Source: Youhaiella tibetensis (GTDB taxonomy: Bacteria; Pseudomonadota; Alphaproteobacteria; Rhizobiales; Devosiaceae). From it: DNA of 64,000 nt. The stretch covers positions 868,001 through 932,000 of the forward strand of contig NZ_CP041690.1 in the NCBI RefSeq assembly GCF_008000755.1. Direction: 5' to 3'. Below, one piece after another: positions 16,363 through 26,333 of this stretch (position 1 is the first letter of the stretch; every line of letters begins with the position of its first letter). The notes under the pieces were generated by a model that saw only the letters and a list, made by a program, of their open reading frames with translations, was not told the origin of the DNA and made no database searches. Position numbers and translations under genes: made by a program.

Positions 16363-17403
16363 TCAGTCCCGCCAGTGCGGAATCGGCTCGGCCAGCGTCT
16401 GGAGCGTTTCTGCGGGCTCACCCTCGATCCGGCGCAGCAGCAGCCGCGTCAGCTCGAGCCCGGCCGCATAGACATCCTCCTCGATCGTGTCGACCTGCGG
16501 AAACAGCGACCACAGGATGTCCGAGGTCTGCTTGGAGATGAACTGGATGTCCTTGCCCACCTTGGCGCCGGCCGCGGTCAGCCCGGCGACCACCGAGATG
16601 GCGCGCATCTCCCCGCCGCACACGATGCCGTCCGGCCGGTTCGGCCCGTTGGCCAGCTCCTGGGCGAAGGCGCGTGTATCGGCCGCCGTAATGCCGGTCG
16701 AGTGATCCATCACCCGCGTCTCGACCTTGAGCCGGGCCGCGGTGCGCTCGAAGGCCGTCACGATGTTGTGGTAGTTGTTGGTCCGGTCGTCCCCGATCAG
16801 CAGCATCAGGTTGGAGCACCCCTTGGCCACCAACCGCTCCACCGCCATCTCGGCGAAGAGCTCGGAGTGGAAGTCGTGATAGGGGTGGGGCGTGAAGAAC
16901 TCGGTGCGCCCGTGGCTGACGAAGGGGAAGTCGCTGTCCATCAGGAGCTTCACCCGCGGGTCGCGCGCCCCCGTATGGGTGATGATCACTCCGTCAGCGG
17001 TGCGATTGTCGAGGATGTAGCGCACCGAATCGACCGAATAGTTGCGCGCGAACTCGGGGATCACCGTCAGGTGGTAGCGCGTGCCCTTGATGGCGTGGCC
17101 GATGCCCTGGATCAGGTAGCGCGAGAAATCGATCGAATCCTCGGCCCCGTCCAGCACCAGCGCGATGACGTTGGTCTTGCCCGTGCGCAGGCGCACGCCG
17201 GCCCGGTCGGGCACGTAGCCCACGCTAGCGGCCGCCTCGGCGACCTTGCGGCGGGTCTCCTCCTTGAGCGTGGTTCCGCCGCGCAGCGAGAGCGAAACGG
17301 TCGAAAGGCTCAGGCCAGTCAACTCCGCAATGGTCTTGAGGGTGGCGCGCTTGGTCGCGCCGGGTGCAGGGGGTGTTCGGGTCTTGGTCATCTTGCTCGG
17401 CAT
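16363..17403 (-). CDS. LacI family transcriptional regulator
   Basis: 346 residues if started at 17403, or 342 from the ATG at 17391; neither has a strong ribosome-binding site. The N-terminal HTH (ATLKTIAELTGLSLSTVSLSLRG) is diagnostic of LacI/GalR, followed by the hinge and a periplasmic-binding-protein-like effector domain (NVIALVLDGAED, VDGVIITHTGARD-like segment, DGIVCGGEMRAISVVAGL). It is divergent from the ABC importer/GH38 operon. The intergenic region contains three related operator candidates, so it most likely represses that operon and perhaps itself, with an alpha-mannoside or related sugar as inducer (inference). Confidence 0.9.
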   Translation of the reverse strand: MPSKMTKTRTPPAPGATKRATLKTIAELTGLSLSTVSLSLRGGTTLKEETRRKVAEAAASVGYVPDRAGVRLRTGKTNVIALVLDGAEDSIDFSRYLIQGIGHAIKGTRYHLTVIPEFARNYSVDSVRYILDNRTADGVIITHTGARDPRVKLLMDSDFPFVSHGRTEFFTPHPYHDFHSELFAEMAVERLVAKGCSNLMLLIGDDRTNNYHNIVTAFERTAARLKVETRVMDHSTGITAADTRAFAQELANGPNRPDGIVCGGEMRAISVVAGLTAAGAKVGKDIQFISKQTSDILWSLFPQVDTIEEDVYAAGLELTRLLLRRIEGEPAETLQTLAEPIPHWRD

Positions 17404-17445
17404 GCCGGTCCGCACATGGGCCGGTGCGCTCGGTATATCTAGAAT

Positions 17446-17479
17446 TTGCAACGATACAATATGTATTGCAACGTGGTCA
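17446..17479. promoter_or_regulatory. Two LacI-type operator candidates near the regulator gene
   Basis: TTGCAACGATACAA (17446-17459) and TTGCAACGTGGTCA (17466-17479) match the perfect palindrome TTGCAACGTTGCAA at 17578 in 12 and 11 of 14 positions. They start 20 bases apart, about two helical turns, on the same face of the DNA. The location suggests autoregulation or DNA looping. Confidence 0.6.
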
Positions 17480-17577
17480 AATGCCTGTCTGTGGCGGTGG
17501 ATATCTCGTAACACACTGAAGGTAAACGTAAAAACGCGATGCGTTCGCCGGAATTGCATCTACCTGAATCCTTTCTA

Positions 17578-17591
17578 TTGCAACGTTGCAA
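17578..17591. promoter_or_regulatory. Perfect LacI-type operator upstream of the mannoside ABC operon
   Basis: TTGCAACGTTGCAA is a perfect 14-bp palindrome with the central CG typical of LacI-family sites. It lies 91 bases upstream of the start codon of the substrate-binding protein gene and is the strongest of three related sites. Confidence 0.75.
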
Positions 17592-17682
17592 AAATTCGGC
17601 TTAGCTGACCGGGCACTTGGAGGAGTGTGCCGCGCCAAGCCTGGGAGGGTGGCGACGCGGTCCAAAAACTGAGGAGGAATTC

Positions 17683-19005
17683 ATGTTCAGACGAAATCTG
17701 CTCGCGTCTGCCACGGCCATTGCGCTGATGGCGGGGGCGGCAATGCCTGCCAAGGCCGAAGTCTCCATCATGTATGCCGAATGGCTCGCTTCGCTGGTGG
17801 AACCCGGCATCGCCGCCTACGAGAAGGAAACCGGCGAGAAGGTCAACGCCATCAAGCTGCCGGGCGCCGGCTACGACCAGCGTATCGCGCTCGACCTCTC
17901 GGCGGGTACCGCGTCCGACGTCGTGCAGATGGACAGCTTCATGGTGTCCGAGCTCGCCTCGTCCGGCTACCTGATGCCGCTCGACGAGAAGGCCGCCGCC
18001 TGGGACCAGTACCAGTACTACATGAAGGGCCTGCTGGAGGTTGCCTCCTACGACGGCCACGTCTACGCGCTGCCCACCGATACCGACGTGCGCATGCTCT
18101 GGTACTACAAGCCCAATTTCGAAAAGGCCGGCATTGCCATGCCGTGGGAGCCCAAGACCTGGGCCGACGTTCTCGACGCGGCCCAGAAGCTCAAGGACGC
18201 GGGCGTCGAATACGCCTTCCAGATTCCGGCCGGCACCAAGCAGGGCGAGGCCACCACCATGCAGGGCGTCTACATGGCCCTGCTCGGCGCCGACAAGCCC
18301 GATGACGACCGCAACCGCCTGCTCAACCGCAAGACCGGCCAGTGGATCGGCGACAGCCCCGGCCTGCGCCGCACGCTCGACCTCTACCACCAGATCTATA
18401 TCGACAAGCAACTTGCGCCGGCCGATCTCAACTACGCCACCGACCCCGGCGCCGCCGTGCGCCAGGCGCTGGCCGACGGCAAGCTGGGCATCCTCGCCTC
18501 CGGCTCCTGGGAAGATGCGTGCCTGTGGGATTGTAACGGCGTCAACCTGCCCAGCCGCGAAGAACGCGACAAGCTGGTCGGCTGGACCCCGTGGCCCGGT
18601 TCGGGCGAACCCGGCGCCAAGGCCACCACCAACATTTCCGGTGGCTGGACGATCGGCGTCAACGCCAAGGCCGCCGATCCCGACGCTGCCTTCAAGCTCG
18701 TGACCACCATCTTCGACGTCGCCAACTTCAAGGCCTGGACGCTGGCCAACCACCGCATGGCCGTGCGCACCGACATCTCGGAATCGCCCGAGTACATGGC
18801 CGATCCCTACCTCGCCAAGGCGACCGCGCTTGCTGCCGATACCACCGGCCGCGACACGGTTCCCGGCTACCAGACCGTCTCGGCCCTGGTGCAGCAGGCC
18901 ACCTCCGACATCCTGGATGGCGCGAGCGTGGATGAGGCGATCAAGACCTACCACGATGCTCTCGTCGACGAGTTCGGCGAGGACAAGGTCATCACCTACC
19001 AATAA
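17683..19005 (+). CDS. Sugar ABC transporter substrate-binding protein
   Basis: 440 residues with a Sec signal peptide (MFRRNLLASATAIALMAGAAMPAKA). The mature protein matches the family-1 extracellular solute-binding proteins (MalE/UgpB-like): KLPGAGYDQRIALDLSAGTASDVVQMDSF, YDGHVYALPTDTDVRMLWYYKP, LGILASGSWED and ISGGWTIGVNAKA. It would bind a sugar in the periplasm and feed the two permeases downstream. GAGGAGGA precedes the ATG at 17683. It is the first gene of an operon with two permeases, a GH38 alpha-mannosidase and an ATPase. An intercistronic hairpin follows, which may keep its transcript level high. Substrate inferred as an alpha-mannoside. Confidence 0.93.
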   Translation: MFRRNLLASATAIALMAGAAMPAKAEVSIMYAEWLASLVEPGIAAYEKETGEKVNAIKLPGAGYDQRIALDLSAGTASDVVQMDSFMVSELASSGYLMPLDEKAAAWDQYQYYMKGLLEVASYDGHVYALPTDTDVRMLWYYKPNFEKAGIAMPWEPKTWADVLDAAQKLKDAGVEYAFQIPAGTKQGEATTMQGVYMALLGADKPDDDRNRLLNRKTGQWIGDSPGLRRTLDLYHQIYIDKQLAPADLNYATDPGAAVRQALADGKLGILASGSWEDACLWDCNGVNLPSREERDKLVGWTPWPGSGEPGAKATTNISGGWTIGVNAKAADPDAAFKLVTTIFDVANFKAWTLANHRMAVRTDISESPEYMADPYLAKATALAADTTGRDTVPGYQTVSALVQQATSDILDGASVDEAIKTYHDALVDEFGEDKVITYQ

Positions 19006-19020
19006 GCCCGTTCCTCCCCG

Positions 19021-19058
19021 CGCGGCGGCGTCACTCGGTTCGTCCGGATGCCGCCGCG
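19021..19058 (+). promoter_or_regulatory. Intercistronic stem-loop after the substrate-binding protein gene
   Basis: CGCGGCGGC (19021-19029) pairs perfectly with GCCGCCGCG (19050-19058) across a 20-base loop and lies 15 bases after the stop codon. There is no T-run, so it is more likely an mRNA-stabilising or partial-attenuation element than a full terminator. Confidence 0.55.
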
Positions 19059-19161
19059 ACGGAAGGTTCCGCCGCAAGGCAGGGTCAGGCGCCTCGGGCA
19101 GTGATGCCCGCGCTCCCTTGCACCCTGCCGCCCCGACGGCATCGAGCGCGAGAACACCAGT

Positions 19162-20052
19162 ATGAAAAATCAGGCCAACCCCTGGCTGACCAACAACCTC
19201 GTCCTGCTCGGGGTGGGCATGCTGCCCGCTCTGCTCCTGATCGGCCTGCTGCTTTACTTCACCGCCTGGGCCTTCGCCTTCAGCTTCACCGACCTGGCCC
19301 TGGTCGGCCGGAAATCGGTGGAATGGAGCTGGGTAGGTTTCGAGAATTTCCAGCGGCTCTTCACCCGCCGCGGCTTTCTCGAATCCCTCTGGACCACGGT
19401 CATCTTCGTTTTCTTCTCGGCCATCGTCGGCCAGTCCGTGCTTGGCTTCCTGCTGGCGGCCCTGCTGCGCGGACGCAATTCGACGCTCAAGACCGTCATC
19501 GAAGTCTGCATCATGCTCGGCTGGCTGCTGCCCGACATCGTGGCGGCGTTCCTGTGGTCGGCCACGACCGCCCAGACCGGCCTCATCAACGCGCTCATCG
19601 TCGTGCCGCTCGGGTTCGAGCCGGTCAACTTCATCAACGATTACGCGCTCCCCGTCGTCATCATCGCCAATATCTGGAAGGGCACCGCCTGGTCCTACCT
19701 GCTGTTCTCGGCCGCGCTCGATTCCATCTCGCGTGAGGTGGTCGAGGCCGCCAAGGTCGATGGCGCCACCCCGTTCCAGCGCGTCTGGCTGGTGATGCTG
19801 CCGATCATCCGGCCGCACATCGCCACCAACATGCTCTTCATCACCATCTGGACCTTCACCTACTTCCCGCTGATCTTCGCCATGACGGGCGGCGGGCCGG
19901 GTACCCAGACCACGACCCTGGCGGTCTTCCTCTACAACCAGAGTTTTTCGCGCGGGAACCTCGGCTTCGGCAGCGCTATCTCGGTGGCCATGCTCGTCAT
20001 CGTCGGGCTCCTGTCCCTGGTCTATCTGCGCATGCTGCGGGAGCCCAAGTAA
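19162..20052 (+). CDS. Sugar ABC transporter permease (MalF-type)
   Basis: 296 residues with six predicted membrane segments and the EAA loop (VEAAKVDGATPFQRVWLVMLPIIRP) that contacts the ATPase. The N-terminus (LLIGLLLYFTAWAFAFSFTDL) is typical of the first permease of family-1 sugar importers. It overlaps the next permease gene by one base (TAATG), so translation is coupled. Confidence 0.93.
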   Translation: MKNQANPWLTNNLVLLGVGMLPALLLIGLLLYFTAWAFAFSFTDLALVGRKSVEWSWVGFENFQRLFTRRGFLESLWTTVIFVFFSAIVGQSVLGFLLAALLRGRNSTLKTVIEVCIMLGWLLPDIVAAFLWSATTAQTGLINALIVVPLGFEPVNFINDYALPVVIIANIWKGTAWSYLLFSAALDSISREVVEAAKVDGATPFQRVWLVMLPIIRPHIATNMLFITIWTFTYFPLIFAMTGGGPGTQTTTLAVFLYNQSFSRGNLGFGSAISVAMLVIVGLLSLVYLRMLREPK

Positions 20053-20867
20053 TGGAAACCAATCCCGCCCATTCGCGCCTGACCTCGCTGGCGCTCGCCT
20101 TCATGGCCATCATCTGGGTGAGCCCGTTCTCCTGGCTCATCCTCAACGCCTTCAACCCGGCCTCGACCGGACGGCTTGAAATTCCGCAGTCCATCGGGCT
20201 CGACAACTTCGCGCTCGCAGTGAGCGGGAAGGCCGGCATCCAGTTCCTCAATTCGGTGATCATCGCCGCCGGCACGGCGACGCTGAGCGTGCTCGTGGGC
20301 ATTTCGGCGGCCTATCCGCTCTCGCGCCTGCGCATTCCGGGGCGCAATGCGTTCCTGTGGACCCTGGTGCTGCTGCGCATGCTGCCTTCGGCCGGCGTGC
20401 TGGTGCCGCTCTACTTCGCCGCCCAGCGCTCGGGCCTGCTCAACCAGCTCGGCGTCATCATCGCGCTGACGGTCCTCAACCTGCCGTTCACGCTGCTGCT
20501 CCTCAAGAACTTCTTCGACACCGTACCCATCGAGCTCGAGGAAGCCGCCTACGTGGAGGGCGCCAACCTTTTCCAGATCCTGACCAAGGTCGTCCTGCCC
20601 ATGTCGCGGGCCGGCATCGCGGTGGTCTGGTTCTTCAGCTTCACCGGCGCCTGGAACGAGTTCCTGCTGCCGCTGATCTTCTCGCGCGTCGAATCCGGCT
20701 TCCCCATGTCGGTGGGCCTTTACGCCGCGTTCGGCCAGCAGGGCGCCGTGCAATACGGGTTCCTGGCGGCCTTCTCCATCATCTACGCCGCCCCCGCGGT
20801 CGGCGTTTATTTCCTGTTGCGGCGGAACATGAACACAGGTTTCGCCGGCGTTGGTGTGAAGGGATAA
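20052..20867 (+). CDS. Sugar ABC transporter permease (MalG-type)
   Basis: 271 residues with about six membrane segments. The N-terminus has the MalG-type LILNAFNP region, and the EAA loop is ELEEAAYVEGANLFQILTKVVLPMSRAG. The C-terminus (VYFLLRRNMNTGFAGVGVKG) is the usual ending of MalG-type subunits. It begins inside the stop codon of the first permease and ends 6 bases before the alpha-mannosidase gene, consistent with one transporter-hydrolase transcript. Confidence 0.93.
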   Translation: METNPAHSRLTSLALAFMAIIWVSPFSWLILNAFNPASTGRLEIPQSIGLDNFALAVSGKAGIQFLNSVIIAAGTATLSVLVGISAAYPLSRLRIPGRNAFLWTLVLLRMLPSAGVLVPLYFAAQRSGLLNQLGVIIALTVLNLPFTLLLLKNFFDTVPIELEEAAYVEGANLFQILTKVVLPMSRAGIAVVWFFSFTGAWNEFLLPLIFSRVESGFPMSVGLYAAFGQQGAVQYGFLAAFSIIYAAPAVGVYFLLRRNMNTGFAGVGVKG

Positions 20868-20873
20868 ATCCAA

Positions 20874-23800
20874 ATGAACGCGCTGGCCGGAAAGCTCGGG
20901 CTTCTCGACGACGACATCAAGCAGGAGAACAAGCTCCTGCGCCTCGCCGAGGACCTGCGCACCAAGATCCTCACCCCCATCCAGGGTGACTTCCAGTGGC
21001 ATTACAGCGAGGCGGACCTGAGCGCGGACGAGGCCCTGAGCGCCGATTGGCGCAAATGGGCCTCGTTCGGCCCGCGCTCGGTCTGGTCCAAGAAGCAGGG
21101 CCACACCTGGTTCGCCGCCGAGGTCGTGGTGCCCGAAGCTGCGAAGGGCAAGGTGCTCGTCCTCAAGTTCACCTCGCAATGGCAGGACCGCCCCGGCACC
21201 ACCGACCCGCAATGCCTGGCCTATCTCGATGGCCACATCGCCCAGGCGATCGATGGCAACCACACCGAGCTGGTCGTCGCCCGCAACGCCAGGCCGGGCA
21301 GCAAGCGCACGCTTTTGGTCAACGCCTTCACCTTCTTCGATCGCCCGCTCGTCGGGTTCAAGGTCGAGTTCATGGTGCGCAACGAGCGCGCCGAAAAGCT
21401 CTACTACGACATCATGACCCCGCTCGAGGTCGCCACGCGCCTGCCGCAGAATGACGGGCGCCGCCACGCGGTGTTCAACCTCGTGGACGAAGCCCTGCGC
21501 GCCCTCGACCGCCGCGACGGCGTCACCCCCGAATTCGAGGCCTCGCTCGGCGCCGCCGAAAAGATCGCCGCCCGCATCTACAAGCTCGTCGATACCGAAA
21601 CCCAGCCGACCGTCTCGGCGGTGGGTCACACCCATCTGGACGTGGGCTGGCTCTGGCGCGTCATGCACACCCGCGACAAGACCGGGCGTTCCTTCGCCAC
21701 CGTCCTCGCGCTCATGGAGGAATTCCCCGACTTCGTCTTCATGTACAACCAGTCGGTGCTCTTCGATTTTCTCAAGAGCGACTATCCCGAGCTCTGGAGG
21801 CGCCTAAAGGAGCGTGTGAAGGGCAAGCAGTTCGAGATCGAAGGCGCCATGTGGGTGGAGCCGGACGTCAACATCGTCTCGGGCGAAAGCCTCGTGCGCC
21901 AGATCATGCGCGGCCGCCGCTTCCACCAGGAAGAGTTCGGCGTCACCCCCAAGGTGGTCTGGCTGCCCGACACCTTCGGCTATTCCGCCAACCTGCCGCA
22001 GGTGATGGAAAAGTCCGGGCTCAAATATTTCGTCACCTCAAAGCTCTCCTGGAACGACACCGACCGGCACCCCTACGACACCTTCTTCTGGAAGGGCATC
22101 GACGGCACAGTCACCAAGGCCCAGCTCATCACCGCGCAGCGCTTCGAGAGCGAAGCCATTTTCACAACCTATAATTCCGACCTCTCGGTCAGCGAAGTGA
22201 TGGGCGCCTGGAAGCGCTACGAGCCCAAGGCCGTCAACGACGAGGTCCTGGTCTGCTACGGCTATGGCGATGGCGGCGGCGGACCGACCCGCGCCATGAT
22301 CCAGCGCGGCGAGCGCCTGGCCCGAGGGATACCGGGCGCGCCCAAGGTCAAGCTCGAGGGCATCGTTCCCTTCCTCGATCGGCTCGGCAAGCGCATGGAG
22401 GCCGAGGCCGCCCGTTTCCCGGTATGGAACGGCGAACTCTATCTCGAATACCACCGCGGCACCCTGACCTCCGTTGCCCGCAACAAGGCCAACAACCGAA
22501 ACGCCGAGCGGGCGCTGCGCGAACTCGAATACCTCTCGGCCCTCGCCGCCGCGACGGAAGGCGCCAAATACCCCAGGGACGACATCAACGCCTTCTGGGA
22601 GACCATCCTCATCAACCAGTTCCACGACATCCTGCCGGGCACCTCGATCCCCGAGGTCTACGTGGATTCGGACGCCGAATATGCCGGGCTCTTCTCGACG
22701 CTCGCTTCGGCCAACGGTCCCTGGCAGACCGCCGCGCGCACCATCGCCAAACCAGCGGCGGGTGAGATCAAGCTCTTCAACTTCACCGGTCACGACCGCG
22801 CCAATGCGCTGGTCTCGCTCGATGGCGGCGACCTCGCCAGCGCGGCCCTGTCCTCGGATGGCCAGGTCGCCCCGTTCCAGCAACTGACCGCCGCCAACGG
22901 CGAAACCAGCTTCGCCGCCCCGGTCGCCAACGTGCCTTCGCTCGGCTGGTCCACCGCATTGCTCGTCGACGGCCCTGGCCCCAAGCTGCGCACCAGCCTC
23001 AAGGTCTCGCCCACAAAGCTCGAAAACGACCTCATAAAGGTCACCTTCGACAAGTCGGGCGAAATCACCTCGGTCATCGACAAGGCCTCCGAGCGCGAGC
23101 TCATCAAGGCCGGCGAGAAGGCCAACCGCCTCGTTGCCTATGAAGACAAGCCGATGAACTGGGACGCCTGGGACATCGACCGCTATTTCGAAGAGCAGTT
23201 CTGGCCGCTCGCCGACGCCAAGGCCAGGATCGAAGTCGTCGAAACCGGCCCCTATCGCGCCGCCATCCGCATCGAGCGCCCCTACCACAATTCCAAAATC
23301 GTGCAGGTCGTCTCGCTGGAGGAGGGCGCCCGCCAGGTCACGTTCGATACCTTCATCGATTGGCAGGAGCGCCAGCAGGTCTTGAAGGCCCTGTTCCCCT
23401 TCGATCTCAACGCCTCGGAAATCCGCTCGGAAATCCAGTTCGGCCACGTCAAGCGCGCCACCCACCGCAATACCAGCTGGGACCGCGCCCGCTTCGAGGC
23501 CTCCATGCATCGCTGGGTCGACATCTCGGAAGCCGATTTCGGCGCCGCGCTTATCAACGACGCCAAATACGCCTATGACGCGCTCGAACAACTCGTCCGC
23601 ATCACCCTCGTGCGCGGCTCGACCTTCCCCTCGCCCGAAGCGGACCTCGGCGAGCACCACTTCCGCTACGCACTCTTCGTTCACGAAGGCGTCTCGGACC
23701 TTGAACAGGTCCAGGTCGCCGCCGAGCGCTTCAACAATCCCGTCGCCGTCATCGGGGATACCACGCGGCGCGCCGAACCGGCCGGCACCGGGCCATCGTT

Positions 23801-24059
23801 CTCCTTTGCCAGCGTGGACACCGATTCCGTCACCCTCGAAACCGTCAAGCAGGCCGAGAACGGAGATGGGCTGATCCTGCGCGTCTTCGAGCACGCCAAC
23901 CGCCGCGCCAGGCCGACCATCGGCTTCGGCCTGCCGGTGAAATCGGTGGAACTGGTCAACCTCATGGAAGAGGGCGGCGAGAAGATCGCGGTCAAGGACG
24001 GCAAGGTGACGCTCAGCCTGCGCCCCTTCGAAATCGCCACCCTGCGCATCCGCACGTAA
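20874..24059 (+). CDS. Alpha-mannosidase (GH38)
   Basis: 1061 residues without a signal peptide, so cytoplasmic. Hallmarks of glycoside hydrolase family 38 are the zinc motif HTHLDVGWLW (near residue 251), EGAMWVEPD and the nucleophile motif WLPDTFGY (Asp near residue 364). There is also the FHDILPGTSIPEVY segment and the long C-terminal beta region with YHNSKIVQVVSLEEGARQVTFDT. Lengths near 1000 are normal for bacterial class II enzymes. It would cleave alpha-mannosides brought in by the surrounding ABC system. It is located between the permease and ATPase genes with gaps of 6 and 12 bases. Confidence 0.95.
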   Translation: MNALAGKLGLLDDDIKQENKLLRLAEDLRTKILTPIQGDFQWHYSEADLSADEALSADWRKWASFGPRSVWSKKQGHTWFAAEVVVPEAAKGKVLVLKFTSQWQDRPGTTDPQCLAYLDGHIAQAIDGNHTELVVARNARPGSKRTLLVNAFTFFDRPLVGFKVEFMVRNERAEKLYYDIMTPLEVATRLPQNDGRRHAVFNLVDEALRALDRRDGVTPEFEASLGAAEKIAARIYKLVDTETQPTVSAVGHTHLDVGWLWRVMHTRDKTGRSFATVLALMEEFPDFVFMYNQSVLFDFLKSDYPELWRRLKERVKGKQFEIEGAMWVEPDVNIVSGESLVRQIMRGRRFHQEEFGVTPKVVWLPDTFGYSANLPQVMEKSGLKYFVTSKLSWNDTDRHPYDTFFWKGIDGTVTKAQLITAQRFESEAIFTTYNSDLSVSEVMGAWKRYEPKAVNDEVLVCYGYGDGGGGPTRAMIQRGERLARGIPGAPKVKLEGIVPFLDRLGKRMEAEAARFPVWNGELYLEYHRGTLTSVARNKANNRNAERALRELEYLSALAAATEGAKYPRDDINAFWETILINQFHDILPGTSIPEVYVDSDAEYAGLFSTLASANGPWQTAARTIAKPAAGEIKLFNFTGHDRANALVSLDGGDLASAALSSDGQVAPFQQLTAANGETSFAAPVANVPSLGWSTALLVDGPGPKLRTSLKVSPTKLENDLIKVTFDKSGEITSVIDKASERELIKAGEKANRLVAYEDKPMNWDAWDIDRYFEEQFWPLADAKARIEVVETGPYRAAIRIERPYHNSKIVQVVSLEEGARQVTFDTFIDWQERQQVLKALFPFDLNASEIRSEIQFGHVKRATHRNTSWDRARFEASMHRWVDISEADFGAALINDAKYAYDALEQLVRITLVRGSTFPSPEADLGEHHFRYALFVHEGVSDLEQVQVAAERFNNPVAVIGDTTRRAEPAGTGPSFSFASVDTDSVTLETVKQAENGDGLILRVFEHANRRARPTIGFGLPVKSVELVNLMEEGGEKIAVKDGKVTLSLRPFEIATLRIRT

Positions 24060-24071
24060 AGGAAAGACACC

Positions 24072-25127
<1,056 letters not shown>

Positions 25128-25144
25128 AAGCGGGCACGCGGATG

Positions 25145-25239
25145 CTTCCCTCCCTGTGGGGAGGGATTGAGGGGGAGCCCGACACGCAGCGGGTGTGAAA
25201 CCCCCACCCTTGTTCCCTCCCCACAAGGGGGAGGGAGAC
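25145..25239. repeat. Palindromic intergenic repeat, copy 2
   Basis: Arm B (25145-25177, slightly shortened) and arm A (25200-25239) are inverted copies of each other and match the element at 5354-5460 with the arm order swapped. It fills most of the 325-base gap between the ABC ATPase gene and lysE-like gene. The rest of the gap holds only a short palindrome at 25312-25330. Confidence 0.88.
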
Positions 25240-25311
25240 CTGCCGGAGCGATCGGGTGCTGGGGGTGCCTGTTCAGCGGAACTGTCCTTTCTCCCTCCCC
25301 ACCCTTATCTT

Positions 25312-25330
25312 CCCCGGACTTGATCCGGGG
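25312..25330. repeat. Short palindrome CCCCGGA-N5-TCCGGGG
   Basis: A perfect 7-bp inverted repeat with a five-base centre (CTTGA). A related motif occurs at about 5511-5537. Such CCCGGA...TCCGGG units are common intergenic palindromes in Hyphomicrobiales. No function can be assigned. Confidence 0.6.
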
Positions 25331-25452
25331 CCCACGGATGCCTCCTCCCGAGTGGAGCGGTGCAATCACTCACCCCGGTCGCCGCCCGCGATTGCGGCTT
25401 CGCCCGACCCGCGTCTATGCTCCCCGGAACCACCAGTCAGAAGGCCTCGCCC

Positions 25453-26070
25453 ATGACCCTTGCCGGTTCGCTATCGCTGTTCCTCGCCATGCTCGCGCTT
25501 GCCGCGCTTCCCAGTTCGAGCGTTGCGCTGGTCGTGGTCAGGTCGGCAACCCATGGGGTCAGGCACGGCATTGCCGCCGCCCTCGGCATCGCTCTGGGCG
25601 ATCTCGTCTTCGTGGCGCTGGCGATCGCCGGGCTTGCCGTGATGGCCGAGATGATGGGCGCCGTCTTCGCCATCCTGCGCTATGTCGCTGCCGGCTGTCT
25701 CGTCTGGTTCGGCCTGGGCCTCATCCGGGGCGCGGCGTCCCGGCAGCGGCACGAGGACACGGCTCCTGCCCGCGGCGTGTGGATCAGCTTCCTCGCCGGC
25801 ATCGCCCTGACCCTGGGCGACGTGAAGGCGATCCTGTTCTATGCCGCGCTTTTTCCCGTCTTCGTCGACGTGCCCGCCATCACCGCCTCTGACATCGCCC
25901 TCATCGCCGCGATCACCCTCGTCGCGGTAGCCGGCGTCAAGATCGCCTACGCACTGGCCGCAAGAACGATTGCCAACGCCTCGCGGGCATGGCCGTTCCA
26001 GCGCGCAGCCCGGACGGTTGCGGGAGCCGCAATGATCGGCGCGGGCGGCTACCTGGCACTCAAGCCATAG
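25453..26070 (+). CDS. LysE family translocator
   Basis: 205 residues with five to six hydrophobic segments. It matches the LysE/RhtB amino-acid exporters: LPSSSVALVVVRSATHGVRHGIAAALGIALGDLVFVALA at the N-terminus, then LRYVAAGCLVWFGLGLIR and the FLAGIALTLGDVKAILFY segment. The start is the ATG at 25453; the frame is open further upstream, but that part lies in repeat sequence. It is a single gene between two copies of the palindromic repeat, in a region otherwise lacking genes. Substrate unknown. Confidence 0.88.
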   Translation: MTLAGSLSLFLAMLALAALPSSSVALVVVRSATHGVRHGIAAALGIALGDLVFVALAIAGLAVMAEMMGAVFAILRYVAAGCLVWFGLGLIRGAASRQRHEDTAPARGVWISFLAGIALTLGDVKAILFYAALFPVFVDVPAITASDIALIAAITLVAVAGVKIAYALAARTIANASRAWPFQRAARTVAGAAMIGAGGYLALKP

Positions 26071-26103
26071 GGGTGAAGCGCCAATGTTGCCGAGGGCCCG
26101 GGC

Positions 26104-26207
26104 TTCCCTCCCCCTTGTGGGGAGGGATTGAGGGTGGGGGGTGAGCCCACACTCGGCGTCTGTGCGGACCCCCACCCTTGTTCCCTCCCCACAAGGGGGA
26201 GGGAGAC
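26104..26207. repeat. Palindromic intergenic repeat, copy 3
   Basis: Arm B (26104-26145) then arm A (26168-26207), in the same order as copy 2 and nearly identical to it apart from the loop. It lies 34 bases after the LysE-family stop codon. In the remaining 181 bases of the 318-base gap I see only the promoter at 26305-26333. Confidence 0.9.
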
Positions 26208-26304
26208 CTGCTGGTGCACTTCATGTTCTGGCACGCCAGCCCCTCCCCGCCGCCAGTTCCGCCCAATCCCTATGCACTGCTACAAATTGCCCAAGACGTG
26301 ATCG

Positions 26305-26333
26305 TTGACAGCGTTGTCAGCCGGGGCTTATCT
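26305..26333 (+). promoter_or_regulatory. Promoter of the BMP-type ABC operon with overlapping dyad
   Basis: A perfect -35 box TTGACA (26305-26310) and TTATCT (26328-26333) are 17 bases apart, 56 bases before the ATG. The -35 box forms part of the inverted repeat TGACA-N4-TGTCA (26306-26319), a plausible repressor site. Confidence 0.65.
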
